Source of the DNA: Pilaira anomala
Taxonomy: Eukaryota > Mucoromycota > Mucoromycetes > Mucorales > Mucoraceae
Direction of reading: 5' to 3'
Assembly: GCA_025716855.1 (NCBI GenBank)
Contig: JAIXMQ010000042.1
Coordinates: 62,001-126,000, forward strand
DNA: 64,000 nucleotides
The position numbers and the translations under genes were made by a program. A model generated the notes under the pieces. It was not told the origin of the DNA. It made no database searches and saw only the letters and a program-made list of their open reading frames with translations. Each line of letters starts with the position of its first letter. The first letter of the stretch is position 1. Below are positions 33,601 through 45,285 of this stretch, one piece after another.

Positions 33601-36190
33601 GAGACTGTATATAAAAAGTTATTTTTTTTTTGAAAATTTAAAATAAATATATATATAGACTTACGTTAATTACGAATTCTTCCATTTCAACCGTCATATT
33701 GGTATTTGATTGAGAAGCAGTACTTGTCATATCAAACATACCTTTAGAAGAAGACATCATAGCTCTACTACTACTAAATCGATGATGACTTGTAGGTTGA
33801 ACCAAATGATGTAAATCCTCTACAGGACGAAACATGTATAATCTAGGTCCTTTACGTCTCATATTTTGAAGCATAGCCCAAATCTCTGTTCGTGCTCTGA
33901 CCCAAGAAGAAAATCTCTTTTCGAATTTGGTGTTGGGTGATTCATTTACATAGGCTGTGAAACAAAGTAAAAAGAAGTACCGCTGTAATCCACCTAATGC
34001 TTTACTAAGGTAATTACTTTCATCATAATCTGAAGATGTAGTTTGAGTTGTTTGACGAATACGGTTTGTCAAGATGGATTCTCGAAGATTAATCACAGCG
34101 TCCGCTTTTTTTTTTTTTAAAAAAAAAAAAAATGTTATTTACATGTCAATTTATCAAAAAATAAAAAAAATAAAAACTTACATCGGTCAATGACAATGTC
34201 TAGTACTTTTTTACTAAATGTACCACTATCTAATACAGTAGTTAAAGAAACAATCGATTGATAATTTCCCATCACTGCTTCTTTCAAGTTTTCAATCATG
34301 GATCCACGTTGCATGACCCATTCAATAGCTGAATGTGAAGACATTTTTGTGTCCAGAGCTAATATACAGAGTAATGGTTAGTCCTCAGTTTCATCTATAA
34401 CCCTATATATATATATATATATATATATACGCACCATTTTCCAAAATAAGAACAAGACGTAATACAGCATTATTCTTTGCATTCACGTTATCCGCTTCTT
34501 CTAACCCTCTTACGTACCGATGCATATTCAATTCATCCGGTAAACTTGGGCTGGATTCAGTGTTATAGCTCCATCCTGGGACAGGAAATGGATCTGGTTT
34601 ACCCAATTCAATCAATTGAGTACGACGAATGATTTGTGCAATAATGATACCCACTGTAGCTAATATATTTTTTTAAAAGATAAGTTATACATATTGCTTC
34701 AATTACTTTTTTTTTTTAAAAAAAAGTGACTTACTTCGTACAGCTCCCATACCACAGTTAAAAATAAGTGGATCTGTAGGCTCCAAGTTTCGAATGACAT
34801 TTATGTATTCGTCGAAATAATTCTCTTCAGGTGCTTGACTAGGTGAGATTGGAATTCGAAAATAATTGATACGATACCCTTTAGCTTGAAACGATTCAAA
34901 CACTTGTAAAAAATGGTTTTAAATAAATTGGTTATTATTTTAATTTGTAAATATATATATATATATATTTATTTACCTTCTTTTGGTGTTTGTACTTGAT
35001 CTGCTGCTATATAACAAGGCACAACACTTCCATCCGCTATATATTTTATAACATGTAAGTATATATCGTTTCTCTTTTGTATTTATCGACTACTTACATA
35101 ACTCTTTGTGAACAAAAAGTAACCCTCCCAATGATTTAGATTCCTTTAAAACATCTAATTTTAATCTCTCTTCAACTTTCTCTAACCGAATTGAATTGAT
35201 GCCTAAAAACGCACTCATATTTTGCATTGGATCTGCATAATCACGTAATACATAAGGGGATCCATTCAAGTAAACTATTAAATAAAAGGTGTTGGTTTTA
35301 ACTATTTCCTCTCTTTACTTAAATATTTTTTTTTACCTAGTGGCTCTTCACGAGTTGAAAACCTGATTTATTTGTTTATAATTACTAAAACAGTAGAAGA
35401 AAAAAAAAAAAAAAACTTTAAATATTATAAACACTTACCATGTGCATGAAGCCGTTGTATTTAAACTATTTGGATGACAATTCAATATCGCTAAAATAGT
35501 AGAAAGTCCAATTACCTATATATGAACCATAAGTCTTTTTTTTTTTTTTTTTTTTTTTGTTTGTTTATACATTAAAAACTTCTTACTGTAGGTTGTGCAA
35601 CACCGTATACATCCAACTCCGCGACACGAAAGTTTGGTGCACCTTGAAGATGAAGTTCAAGGTTGGTATTGGTTCCTTTAAAGTTGTATGAGTATTTTTT
35701 ATTTACATGACATCATTTTATATTTTTACCACTTGGAAAATGATCCATTTTTAAAATCGTATTTCGAGTTAAAACACTTCCTTTTCGTGTCTTGACTACA
35801 TTGGGTGCCATCTTGAGTAATGTAATTGGATCAATTTCACGACTCAAAAAAGGGGATTCAGGGGATTGATACTGATAGCTACTTTGTCTTGAATGTGTAC
35901 CTGAATTCGTTCCACTACCACTTGTACCTCCACTACTGAATTATGTTAATGAAAATGATACCAGTATATTATCTCTTTATTACGTACATGCGAGGTGGGA
36001 CAAAATTCTTTGCTAATTCAACTGCTTGAGATAATGTAGAATCAATAAATCTACGTTGCGTTTGAGGTGAATCATGAATGGATACAGATCCACGACGAGT
36101 AGAAGATGATTCAGCGTATAAACTAAATGTACTATTGGATTTAGGTGATGTACCTAATATTCCAAGATTATTTGGTAAAGTAGAAGACAT
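30621..36190 (-). CDS. Paladin-like multi-domain PTP-like phytase protein
   Basis: Sixteen exons join in phase to 1,512 aa: 35988-36190, 35730-35935, 35587-35675, 35439-35515, 35337-35362, 35098-35274, 34977-35036, 34735-34902, 34435-34659, 34182-34358, 33665-34104, 32886-33604, 31685-32789, 31520-31623, 31346-31447, 30621-31281. The layout is a triplicated unit: a KxGSVLxxxTILKMD-like start, ANFRRxE..VYGVAQPT, an REEPxxYxNGxPYVLR block, then a Cx5R phosphate loop. The loops are CGMGAVRT (C329), CQVGLGRS (C858) and CQMGRGRT (C1290). This is the architecture of paladin and of PTP-like inositol hexakisphosphate phosphatase domains. Long helical segments follow each loop. The general-acid histidine normally before the loop is not obvious (FNC, MNC, FNC), so catalytic activity is uncertain. 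The protein is probably cytosolic, with no signal peptide. An acidic Asp/Glu tract lies near residue 1460. Confidence 0.9.
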
Positions 36191-37847
36191 TTTTAAAAAC
36201 AAAAAAGAAAAAGAAAAGAGAAAAAGAAACGGCAAAATTAAAAAAAAAAGGGTTATTTTATTTATTATTATAGGTAACACTATTTTAAAAAATATAGGTG
36301 ATACATTTCGCATTGGATTCGTTCATGATCATTTTATCTCTTGTATATATTTTAGGAATTGCGGCGTGGGGAACTTAATATTATAGAAATATAAGGTCAG
36401 GTGGATAATATAATGGTCCTTATTGAAACAGTTCTGATGTGTGTCAAAAGTTGACTATTTTATTCCCACAGTCTCTCTGCTAATCAAGGGGGGTAATACC
36501 CTACTTTACGCGATAACGAAAAAGTATACACGCCCATTCGTCATCATCTGATAAGCAAAACTATACTCAAACTAGAAATTCATGCCTTTTGGAATACCTA
36601 TCAATATCCTCTCTTTTTTTTTTTTTTTTTAACTTGGGTCGGAACCTAATATAATGCACACACAAAAAAAAACAACTAAACTTTAATACTTTTATTACGC
36701 TTTGAGAGAGAGAGAAGAAGAATGTAAACAAAATACTCATTTAGATCTTTTAATGACACTTGACCTCATGCCTGACCATCTGATGAGTATTTCTTTTTTT
36801 TTTTTTTTATAAGCGAACTCTGATAAAGCTTTATATTTTTTATAAGCAAACTCTAATAAAGCTTTTTTTTTTTTTAATGGTAATAACAAAAATTCGCCCA
36901 ACTAACTTATTATCATTAAAAGAAACTCCTCACGCTTCAATTATTATTTTTAGCAGTATTAATTTTTTTTTTCTTGAGTTATCCATATGTATGCATAATG
37001 ACTACCAATGTTTGTAATACAACAGAAGTCGCATGAATCCAACTGAAAAAATAAAATGCGGCGTAAAAGTTTTCAATTCATTGTTTATTAAAACAAAATC
37101 AGCCTCTCTCTCACTCACACACACATTATGTACGTAGCTACATATAGGGAGACTAAGTGTGACATACATATATATATATATATAAGAACAACGAATATAT
37201 GTACGTGTCCCTCATCTTTGTTCATTCTACAATTATTAACAGATTCAAGAAATAAAATGACGACACACACTGATTGCAAGCTAAAAAAAAAAATTGTCTT
37301 TACTTAATTATAATCATTTCAATCGCGTCTAATGCTTAATATAGAAACCTCTAGTAATAATAGTAAAAAGATCATCAGTCTTATGAAAAAAGATATTAGA
37401 AGAATCACTCTCTTAAACGATTTTAATGAACAGTTATACCTGGTATATCTTACTCAACAAAGCTCCAAAATAACCCTCTTTTTATTTACAAAAAGTGTAC
37501 TCAAAAGGGTACAAAAAGTATGCGTGTAACTATGAATACCAACGTGATTTAAAAATAGTTGGGCCCTTTTTTTCTTTGGTTAAAGTAACACCAAAGTACT
37601 TATCTTTTTTGTCTTGATAATTTGAATATTTCCGCCTCTCGTTTTTTTTTTCAACATGTTAAAAAGATAATGTGTGACAATATCATATCTCTATACAACT
37701 GTATACCTATATACACGATTTAAAAATATACATGTATAAACAATGTTGCAGATATGATAACAAAGGGTCTATAATTATAGATAGTAAAAATAGATAACCA
37801 GAAAGAGCCAAGACAAAGATAACGACGAAAAGAAAGTACTGGAGATA
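36191..37847. other. Intergenic, nothing identified
   Basis: Upstream of the paladin-like start the DNA is AT-rich with T-runs (~36613, ~36794, ~36864), a direct repeat around TAAGCGAACTCTGATAAAGC (36812 and 36843) and an (AT)n/(CA)n patch near 37110-37185. No gene seen. Confidence 0.5.
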
Positions 37848-37849
37848 TA

Positions 37850-39444
37850 CAGTGCGTCCACCCTCAATTGGACACTTTTTTGAAAATATTGGTCGGATTT
37901 TTAAACTTATTTTTATCCCAATTGGACACTTATTTATTTATTATGTTAATGTTATATAGCAATCTTATTAAGACAGTTATCAATTGATTTACTGAATGCT
38001 GAGTAAATCCTCTGAGGTGTTCAACAAGCACAGCTTCACTAGCTTCAATTATACGCGTAGTGAGCGACTCTACATCACTAAGCTTGTTACGTTTTACTTT
38101 TCCTTTTACAATAATAGCCCAGAATTGTTCGATTGGATTCAGTTCAGGCGAGTAAGGAGGGAGATACACTGGATTATAACCTCTCTTAATGATGACAGGA
38201 TCAATTATCTCGGGGATATGAATAGGAGCATTATCCATGACAATAAAATACCCTTTCATTTCTGAAAATTCATGCAAAATATCCATCGTGTCGTTTAAAA
38301 ATTGAAGATAATGTCCACCTGTGGTTCCTTTGGGAACAGATATTCTATCTTCAGGTGCCTTTCTCTTCGTAACTCCTACTATTTTTCTTTTCTTCACATT
38401 TCCAGCCTCTCTCATACTCAAGTTAACAATACCAACAGCCGAGATAGCACCAATAACAGTGTGAGAAACACCTCTGGCTGAAGGTGTTGTAATAATGGCT
38501 TGGGTGCCACGTTTAGACCACCCACGGCTTCGACGCATGTTGATATCAAATCCAGATTCATCGACAAAAATACAATTGTTAAGATAATCCATATTGCTAT
38601 TTATTACCCAGCGATCAACCCAAACAGCACGTGCCTGAAGAGTTGCTTCTTTATTTCTACCAAGAGGATGGCGACTTACAACTTTAATGCTTAGATTGCA
38701 CTCCTCACTCATGAACTCGGCTACTCTTGATTTCTTAATATCTAAACCAGCAAAGTTTGCTGTTAAATTCTCTACTGCGTCCTGAATAGTTGCAGAAGCA
38801 TCCTCGTCAAAACAATTTACCAAATGAGTCTTATGGGTTTCGTTAAGCTGGCTAACAGGTCTGTTGGAGCCAAGATTCGTTCTTTTTGTTGGGATATTTC
38901 TTTCCGGGTCATTCTCATAAGTATATTTCTACTTACGTGCTGTGTCATAATTGACATTAACAGCTTTTGCTGCTTCCTTAGGTTGCATAAGTTTCTCTTT
39001 CAAAAAATAAAAGTATCGCTTACGATCTTCAAACGTGTAAACGTAATATTGTACTACTCGCTCTTTTTTGGAAGAGACTTCTTCCATCACAACATCATTC
39101 GTAATTGTTGGGAATTCAACTTGAACGTCCCTGTTCTTAATACACTTTCGAAGATCAGTCAAGCTTTTCAAACGAAATGGTGGTTCTTCAACAAATGCAG
39201 GTGCTTCTTGACCTCTGGCATCTGTAATGTTTCCACTACCATCTTCATAAAAAAATTGCATGTTTAAAAGTAGATCTCAAAAGGTCAACCAAACGGATTG
39301 ACCAATTGATTTTCGAAAAGGTGACCAAGTGAAGCTCAAAAAGTGGCCAATTGGAGCTCAAAAAAATGTCCAATTGGGATAAAAATAAGTAGTAGTAGTA
39401 GTAGTGGGAAATTGTTGGGTTTCCAATTGAGGGTGGACGCACTG
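37850..39444 (-). mobile_element. Nearly intact Tc1/mariner-type transposon C
   Basis: A complete 1,595-bp element. Inverted ends CAGTGCGTCCACCCTCAATT (37850 on) and its complement (ending 39444) are flanked by TA on both sides (37848-37849, 39445-39446), the expected Tc1/mariner target duplication. Its only gene is a transposase on the minus strand. The terminal sequence is related to, but distinct from, relics A and B. Confidence 0.95.
37930..39261 (-). pseudogene. Tc1-type transposase with one internal amber codon
   Basis: A 444-codon frame from ATG (39259-39261) to TAA (37930) is interrupted only by TAG at 38929-38931. At the same place relics A and B have tryptophan (TARKWK), so a TGG to TAG change is the simplest reading. 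The N-terminal half has a helix-turn-helix (AAKAVNVNYDTARK). The catalytic domain holds IFVDESGFD (first Asp), VMDNAPIH (second Asp) and PPYSPELNPIE (Glu), with 34 residues between the second Asp and Glu, the DD34E spacing of Tc1. The downstream 297-residue part is open on its own but lacks the DNA-binding region. Confidence 0.92.
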
Positions 39445-39446
39445 TA

Positions 39447-39887
39447 TTAAGTAGATTCGTCTAATCTGTTCAAAGTGTTTCGGCGTATAACATAGTTGTT
39501 TGAGGCTGGGTTATCGATGAGTGAGAGGTATTTTCTTCATAATTAGGATTTATCTTCTTCCTTTTTTCATTCTGTAGCTGATTCTTCAGATCGGTTTCTT
39601 ATGCCTCTTTCAAATGCTTATATTATATGCTTAGTTTCATGGATATATGAAATAATTTTTACATATATTGCCTTCATTAGCAGCGTTTCTTTTGCTTAGA
39701 CTTTAATAATTACTCTTTTAATGACGCTAAACTTATCTTTTAAAATTTTTAATTCACTCGCAAGTTCTGTATTTGCTGTCTCAGTTTTCCTTAACTATTG
39801 ACAAACATATAGTCCTTGATACATGCATATTAAGTCAATACTTTACTTGAATAATCATTTGTAAAGTTCGTTGGCATGAACAAAAAA
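39447..39887. other. Short unique spacer inside the loop's right edge
   Basis: Between Tc1 element C and the right arm. A minus-strand frame at ~39703-39808 reads LRKTETANTELASELKILKD, a coiled-coil-like stretch that then hits stops. It may be a relic of a gene truncated by the repeat arm, analogous to the ANKRD40 relic at the other edge, but the evidence is weak. Confidence 0.35.
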
Positions 39888-40929
39888 AAAAAGTTTTTGA
39901 GTCCGGGCAATGATAGATATTAAAGGATTCTTTAGGTTTGAAATTCCGAATGAACTTTTGACTTTCTTTGCTATCGTTTAACAAAATGCCGGTTCTGTTA
40001 TGTAATTGTAAATGACCTTTTAGCCATTGTCATAAAAAAATATTAAAGTGAACTGTTTGTCAACAAAAACTTCTTCTGCTTTTTACTTGTTAATTCCAGA
40101 TTGCTTTGATATATATATATATTTTTTTTTGTTTTCCTTACTCTATTTTTCTTCAATGATGGTGTTTTCCCCTTTATTTATAACTTTTATCATTGTATTT
40201 TCTATACAGACATGATATCTGAAATCGGTTAATTGCTGTATAGATAAAGGCTCTTTCTATTTTGCTAAACTTCTTTGGGATTATGCGAGATATATTTTAT
40301 TAAAAAGCATCCTTTTCTAGAATATTATCTACCTTGATTTTTTTTTTTTTTTTTTTTTTTTTTTGGCTGTACGGAACTACACTGTTGTAGAATTCACTTT
40401 TTAATTTTTATAAAAAAGTAATGAAGCAAATAGTTTTGTTTTTTATGTATTCACGTTTCCATTAGTTTTTGCTGAATAAGGATATATCTGTTTGTTATAT
40501 AATCGATCTCTGAGTGTGTTGTAACCTCATTATATCGATCTCCTTTGACAAAATAACAGATATCCACAGCTTACTTTGAATAAAGTTGCAATGCATACAA
40601 GACTTGATTTTAAAGTTATTTTTAATGTAGTGTTTGTATTGAATAATTTTTTTTTAAAAATCACTTGATTGACCGCCTATTTTTGCATGAAAAAAAAAAT
40701 AATATCGTGTAATAAAATCGCCTTTTTCTAACCAGATTGAAAAGCTTTTACATATTATTACAGATACATAAATATCTTATACTCGAATTGATTATATATA
40801 TATAAAAAAAAAGATTGTTGAGGTGAGCAAAAGTGCAATTTATCATGTTTGAAGAGAAAGGAGTTTGTTTACGAGAGGTAACACAAGACTACGCAGTGTG
40901 AGCGGTCTTTGTTTTTAATAAAAATATAT

Positions 40930-40938
40930 TTTAAGGAT
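40930..40938. other. Left copy of the MULE 9-bp target site duplication
   Basis: TTTAAGGAT directly precedes the element's GGGAATC end and is repeated exactly at 45277-45285. The left arm has the site once (complement at ~4976-4984), which is the unoccupied site. Confidence 0.95.
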
Positions 40939-43900
40939 GGGAATCTTTATTTGGACTGATTTTTTTTGCTATTTGGACTGATTTTTTCTCTGAGCTTTAA
41001 ATATTTATTCTCTGGACTGATTTTTGTTTTTTTACTACTTTTTACTATTTGGACTGATTTTTTTTTGTGGGCAATAATTTTTTTTTTTACTATTTGGACT
41101 GATTTTTCGTAGGTCTTGGGTTTTTATTTTGGGGAAACTAACCTCATAGAAGAAACCACTTAATTGTTATTTTTTTTATTCTACACCTTTTGTTCCGTGA
41201 ATTACATCCCTTCGTAATATGCGACTTACTGTTTTATCATATTATTTATTTTCTTTAATAAAATGTCATTTTTACAAAGAAAAAAACCTTCTTAGAAGAT
41301 ACAAGAACATTAAGATCTTTAACTCAGCAAATGAACCTTTCAATTTAAATAAAATAAAATTAAAATTATTGTTCACTTTTGCTACAAACCAAACTAACAT
41401 AAAAAATGTAAAACTATTTATGTTTCTAGTTATCAATCTTTACTTTTAAACTAACATGATTTAAAACAATAGACTTAGTAAAATATTCAATATCTTCAAT
41501 ATGATCAATCATGAGTCTGAAGATGTTATTCTAACAAGAATTATTGAGGGTTACTCTGCTGATATTTCAGAACTCGCTGATTTACCTCAAGCTTGTGAAG
41601 ATCCCGAGAACTTCACTTCATCAGAAGTTGGTAACGAAAATGACGTTATTGAAGAAACATATATGACGCCTGTTCCTGGATTTGTCGCATCTGTAAAAAG
41701 ATACGAGTCATTTGATCTTGCTTTTGAAGAATTAAAGCATTATACAGATAGTTTATGTATCAATGCAACCATTACCAGCTCCAATTGGGAGGAAAACGAA
41801 GGAGAGGAGCGAAAAAGAAAGTACGGTGTCATTAGATGCCATAAAAGCCGTGACTCTGCTACTGCCGCATATGTTGTAAAAGGGACACCTGGGTCTAGAA
41901 ATGGCCGTTCAGCTAGATGTTCGTGTCCTTTTAAGTGGACTATTAACAGAAAGCAGTCCAAGGATAAAAATGGCAAACTTATCCAGTATTTTTCTGTTAA
42001 GGCCATTAACAATGAGCATAACCATGTGCCCAACAAAAAAACATTTGCTGCACTTAGTGTTCAACGCCAGTTGACTGTGGATCAATTGAAGTACGTGGAA
42101 GAGATGATGGTGTATGGTACCACGCCTTCTGATATGGTAACCGCTCTGTCAGAACGATATCCAGGCCAAGTCTTTGTTAACAAGACCATTTATCAAGCAA
42201 GACTTCAAATAAGAAAAAAGATTTTGAACAATCGCACTCCTGTCCAATATCTGGTCGACAAGTTAGCTTCTACTAAGTGCTACCGTTACGAAATGGATTT
42301 TGATAACGAGGGGAGATTAAACAAGCTGTTCTTTGCGCATGAATCATCCATTGAATTATACAACCGCTATCCAGATGTTCTTGTAATGGACAGTACCTAC
42401 AAGACAAATAAATTTGGTATGCCCTTATTGGAAATTGGCGGCATGACCAATTCCAATGCCACGTTTTTATTAGGATGTATTTTTTTGTCATCAGAAGAAA
42501 AGTATTCTTATGAGTGGGCATTGAAGCAAGTGGATAGATTTTGTTTTCAAAACAATACACCTAGTGTAATTGTTACTGATCGCGAAAATGCTCTAATCAA
42601 CGCTATTGCCAAGGTCATTCCAGGATCAAAACACTTTCTCTGTCGCTGGCACATATCAAATAATGTTTTCACCCACATTAATGAATGCTTCAGATCGCTC
42701 TCAAAAGATGATATGGAGATGATATTAAACGGCTGGAAAAACTTAGTCCAAGAATCCTTTACTTCTGAGGAGTTCAATGAAAATCTGGTAAAATTTAAAG
42801 CTATTTTACCTGCTTCAGGAAAAATTGCTTTCGAGCAATACCTTGAAAAAGAGTGGGTCCCTCTTAAAGAAAAGTAAGTTCAGGGAAATATGAAATTGAA
42901 GCTGTATTTTTAATAAAAAAAAATTGTAAATCCTTTTCGTTTAAAGGTTTGTAGAAGCATGGACTAAAAAGTATAGGCACTTCAACAGCACCTCCACATC
43001 AAGAATTGAAGGAATGCACGCAACAATGAAGAGGTATATTAAAGTTAGTACCAATGACATTGATATCGTTGTCGGCAGGCTTGATAAAGCAATCACTGCT
43101 CAAGTTAACAGAATTTGCCAAGACAATGCTGATTCCCAAGACAAATCTTTGAGCAGCATCAGCAAGATTGCCTTTTTTTTACCTGTTGTAAAAAAAATTT
43201 CAACATTTGCTTTAACCAAGGTTTTTCGCCAATATGCTATGGCAAAGATGAGTGTTAAGTACCCTTCGGTCCAGAGGTTCTCTATTGGTGAGTGTAAAGA
43301 GAGCTTTAGCAGTAAAATGGGAATCCCATGTTCTCATGAAGTAAAATCAATGCTTCTTTCTAAAAAGCAATTGATGAAAGAAGACTTCGATAGTCAGTGG
43401 TGGCTTTCCAAACCAGTTGAATCGGTCAACAACTGCTCCCAGCTAACCGATTCTATAATTTTTGAGTCTGATGAGATGTTTGCATCTCAAGAGGTTATTA
43501 ACGAGATGAGCACTCCTGCTTGTTCCTCGCAAGAAAATCAGATGCTCTCTCCTGAAGATCTTAATATCATCCAGCAAAGGTACGTAAAAATGGAAAAGAT
43601 AAACAGTTTGCTAGTAAATTTGAATAACATAATATGTTTAAATGCTAGATACAACAATGCTTTGCCGCATCGACAAGCTGCAATTCGTGCATTCTTCAAA
43701 AATCTCGCTAACAATGAGTTGCCTTATGAATTGAGCGATCCTAATGAAGCACGTAGAAAGGGAAGAAAAAGAAAAGCTGGACTGAGTGCTCAGAATAGAA
43801 ATATTTCAAGCACTCAACGCGATTCATCTGCCTTTGAGTTTGTAGTTGCTGAGCAGCAGGCTCGTAGTAAAAAATGTGGCAACTGTAGCGGCGTTGGGCA

Positions 43901-45276
43901 TAACAGACGCAGTTGTTCCGTGAGCCAACAAGAGCTCTCACAAGAAAGTAGAGGTATATTTTAATGCCACAACAAATTGCATTAAATAAATATTAATAAA
44001 ATGTTATGTATTACATGAATTTTTTACAGATTTGCATTTGAATATGCCACAAAGGAAGCGACCTCGTGCTGAAAATTCGTTGAATTCCTCCGCTACTTGT
44101 CTCAGCGATAATAATTTGTTTGTTGAAGACAGTAACAATGGTGGTGTAGCTGTTGTTACTCGTACGACTATCACCGATGGTGAGGAACTTTTGGACTGTC
44201 CCATTTGCAGACAACTGTTGTTATCTGACGAAAGATTTGAAGGCAACCTTGTTGAGTTGAATGTTTTGAGAGAAGCAATGGCGGAAAGATACTCTGTTCT
44301 TGCCAATAAAAAGAAAGAGTTGGCCTCTGGGAAGGGAAAGCGAACGAATAAGAAGTATGAAGAATTGATCGAAGGATTGGATGCAGAATTCTGTCGTCAG
44401 CATAATTTGTTTGAGCTTAACGTAGAGTTAAAAAACAACGACTGCCACGAATTGGCCTTAAAATTACCAAGAGAGATCAAATCAAGTGTTTTAAAGACTA
44501 GAATCATTTCTATCATACAAGATAAAGATTTTAAACAGTTGATAAATACGGGCAATAGCTACTTTAGAGGAGCAGCAAGATCAATGTTTGATGCCCTTCA
44601 AAATGAAGGGTACGAAAAACGGTTTGCAGGAATGGCTTTCGCAAACAGTCATGCTGGGCTTTACTCTGTAAGTATAAATTATATTATTTTAAAATGTGGT
44701 ACAGGTGTCATCATCTAACATTTTTTTGTAGCCTGGCTACTATGGCCATGATGGAGCAGAGGTCATTTTCCGGACGGCAATGCAACACCTGACAAGACGC
44801 TTTCTTCTAACAACTCCTTGGGCAGAGGAAGTAGTCCAAGAGTCTGATTACCTCCTGTTCTTAAGACATACGATGTTACCAGAGATTGGATACCGTCTGA
44901 TTGAGCAAGACCTTCTAAATATGGGGTATGAAATTAAAGGTTCTGAAATAATCATGGCAGAAAAAATAATGATGATCACTGCCAACATCATTTACAACAA
45001 GTCTCATATCAAAGTAGACGAAGATAATTAACTTCTTAAAAAAATAATAAAAATTCAGTCCCCAAAATAAAAACCCAAGACCTACGAAAAATCAGTCCAA
45101 ATAGTAAAAAAAAAAATATTGCCCACAAAAAAAAATCAGTCCAAATAGTAAAAAGTAGTAAAAAAACAAAAATCAGTCCAGAGAATAAATATTTAAAGCT
45201 CAGAGAAAAAATCAGTCCAAATAGCAAAAAAAATCAGTCCAAATAGCAAAAAAAATCAGTCCAAATAAAGATTCCC
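40939..45276 (+). mobile_element. Mutator-like (MULE) transposon with long compound TIRs
   Basis: A complete 4,338-bp element. The ends are GGGAATCTTTATTTGGACTG and its complement, and the flanking 9-bp duplication is the length typical of MULEs. The TIRs are ~197 bp (40939-41135) and ~218 bp (45059-45276). They are built from repeated TATTTGGACTGATTTTTT-type subunits, and the right TIR has one extra subunit. One spliced gene fills the interior and stops 27 bp before the right TIR. Nothing in the ends or gene looks broken, so it could be a recently active autonomous copy. Confidence 0.95.
41501..45031 (+). CDS. MULE transposase fused to an RTC4-like domain
   Basis: Four exons (41501-42873, 42947-43953, 44030-44667, 44732-45031) join in phase to 1,105 aa. 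In order: an acidic N-terminus; a FAR1/WRKY-GCM-type zinc region (IRCHKS, RCSCPFKW, NEHNHVP); the MULE DDE domain with VLVMDSTYKTN (Asp297), VIVTDREN (Asp360), CRWH (381-384) and SRIEGMHA (probable catalytic Glu479); a SWIM-like site (GECKESFSSKMGIPCSH); and a zinc knuckle (CGNCSGVGHNRRSC). Intron 3 then leads into residues ~794-1105. These hold CPICRQLL (~850), CxxH-type spacing, LPREIKSSVLKTRI, YSPGYYGHDGAEVI (~1006) and MLPEIGYRLIEQDL. This is the pattern of the RTC4-like domain (restriction of telomere capping 4). If intron 2 is retained, a shorter transposase ending at 43964 is made. Confidence 0.88.
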
Positions 45277-45285
45277 TTTAAGGAT
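45277..45285. other. Right copy of the MULE 9-bp target site duplication
   Basis: TTTAAGGAT immediately follows the element's terminal ATTCCC. The following sequence (ACGTCAAATTCTTG) continues the repeat arm exactly as in the empty left-arm site. Confidence 0.95.

Noticed and set aside
40939..41135. Regular repeats at the MULE end considered as a CRISPR-like array
   Set aside because: Units are contiguous, AT-rich and mirrored at the other end of a transposon, with no unique spacers. The sequence is eukaryotic.
41740..42036. Antisense frames inside the MULE gene (also 42273-42777 and 43741-44403)
   Set aside because: They are shadows of the spliced transposase-RTC4 reading frame.
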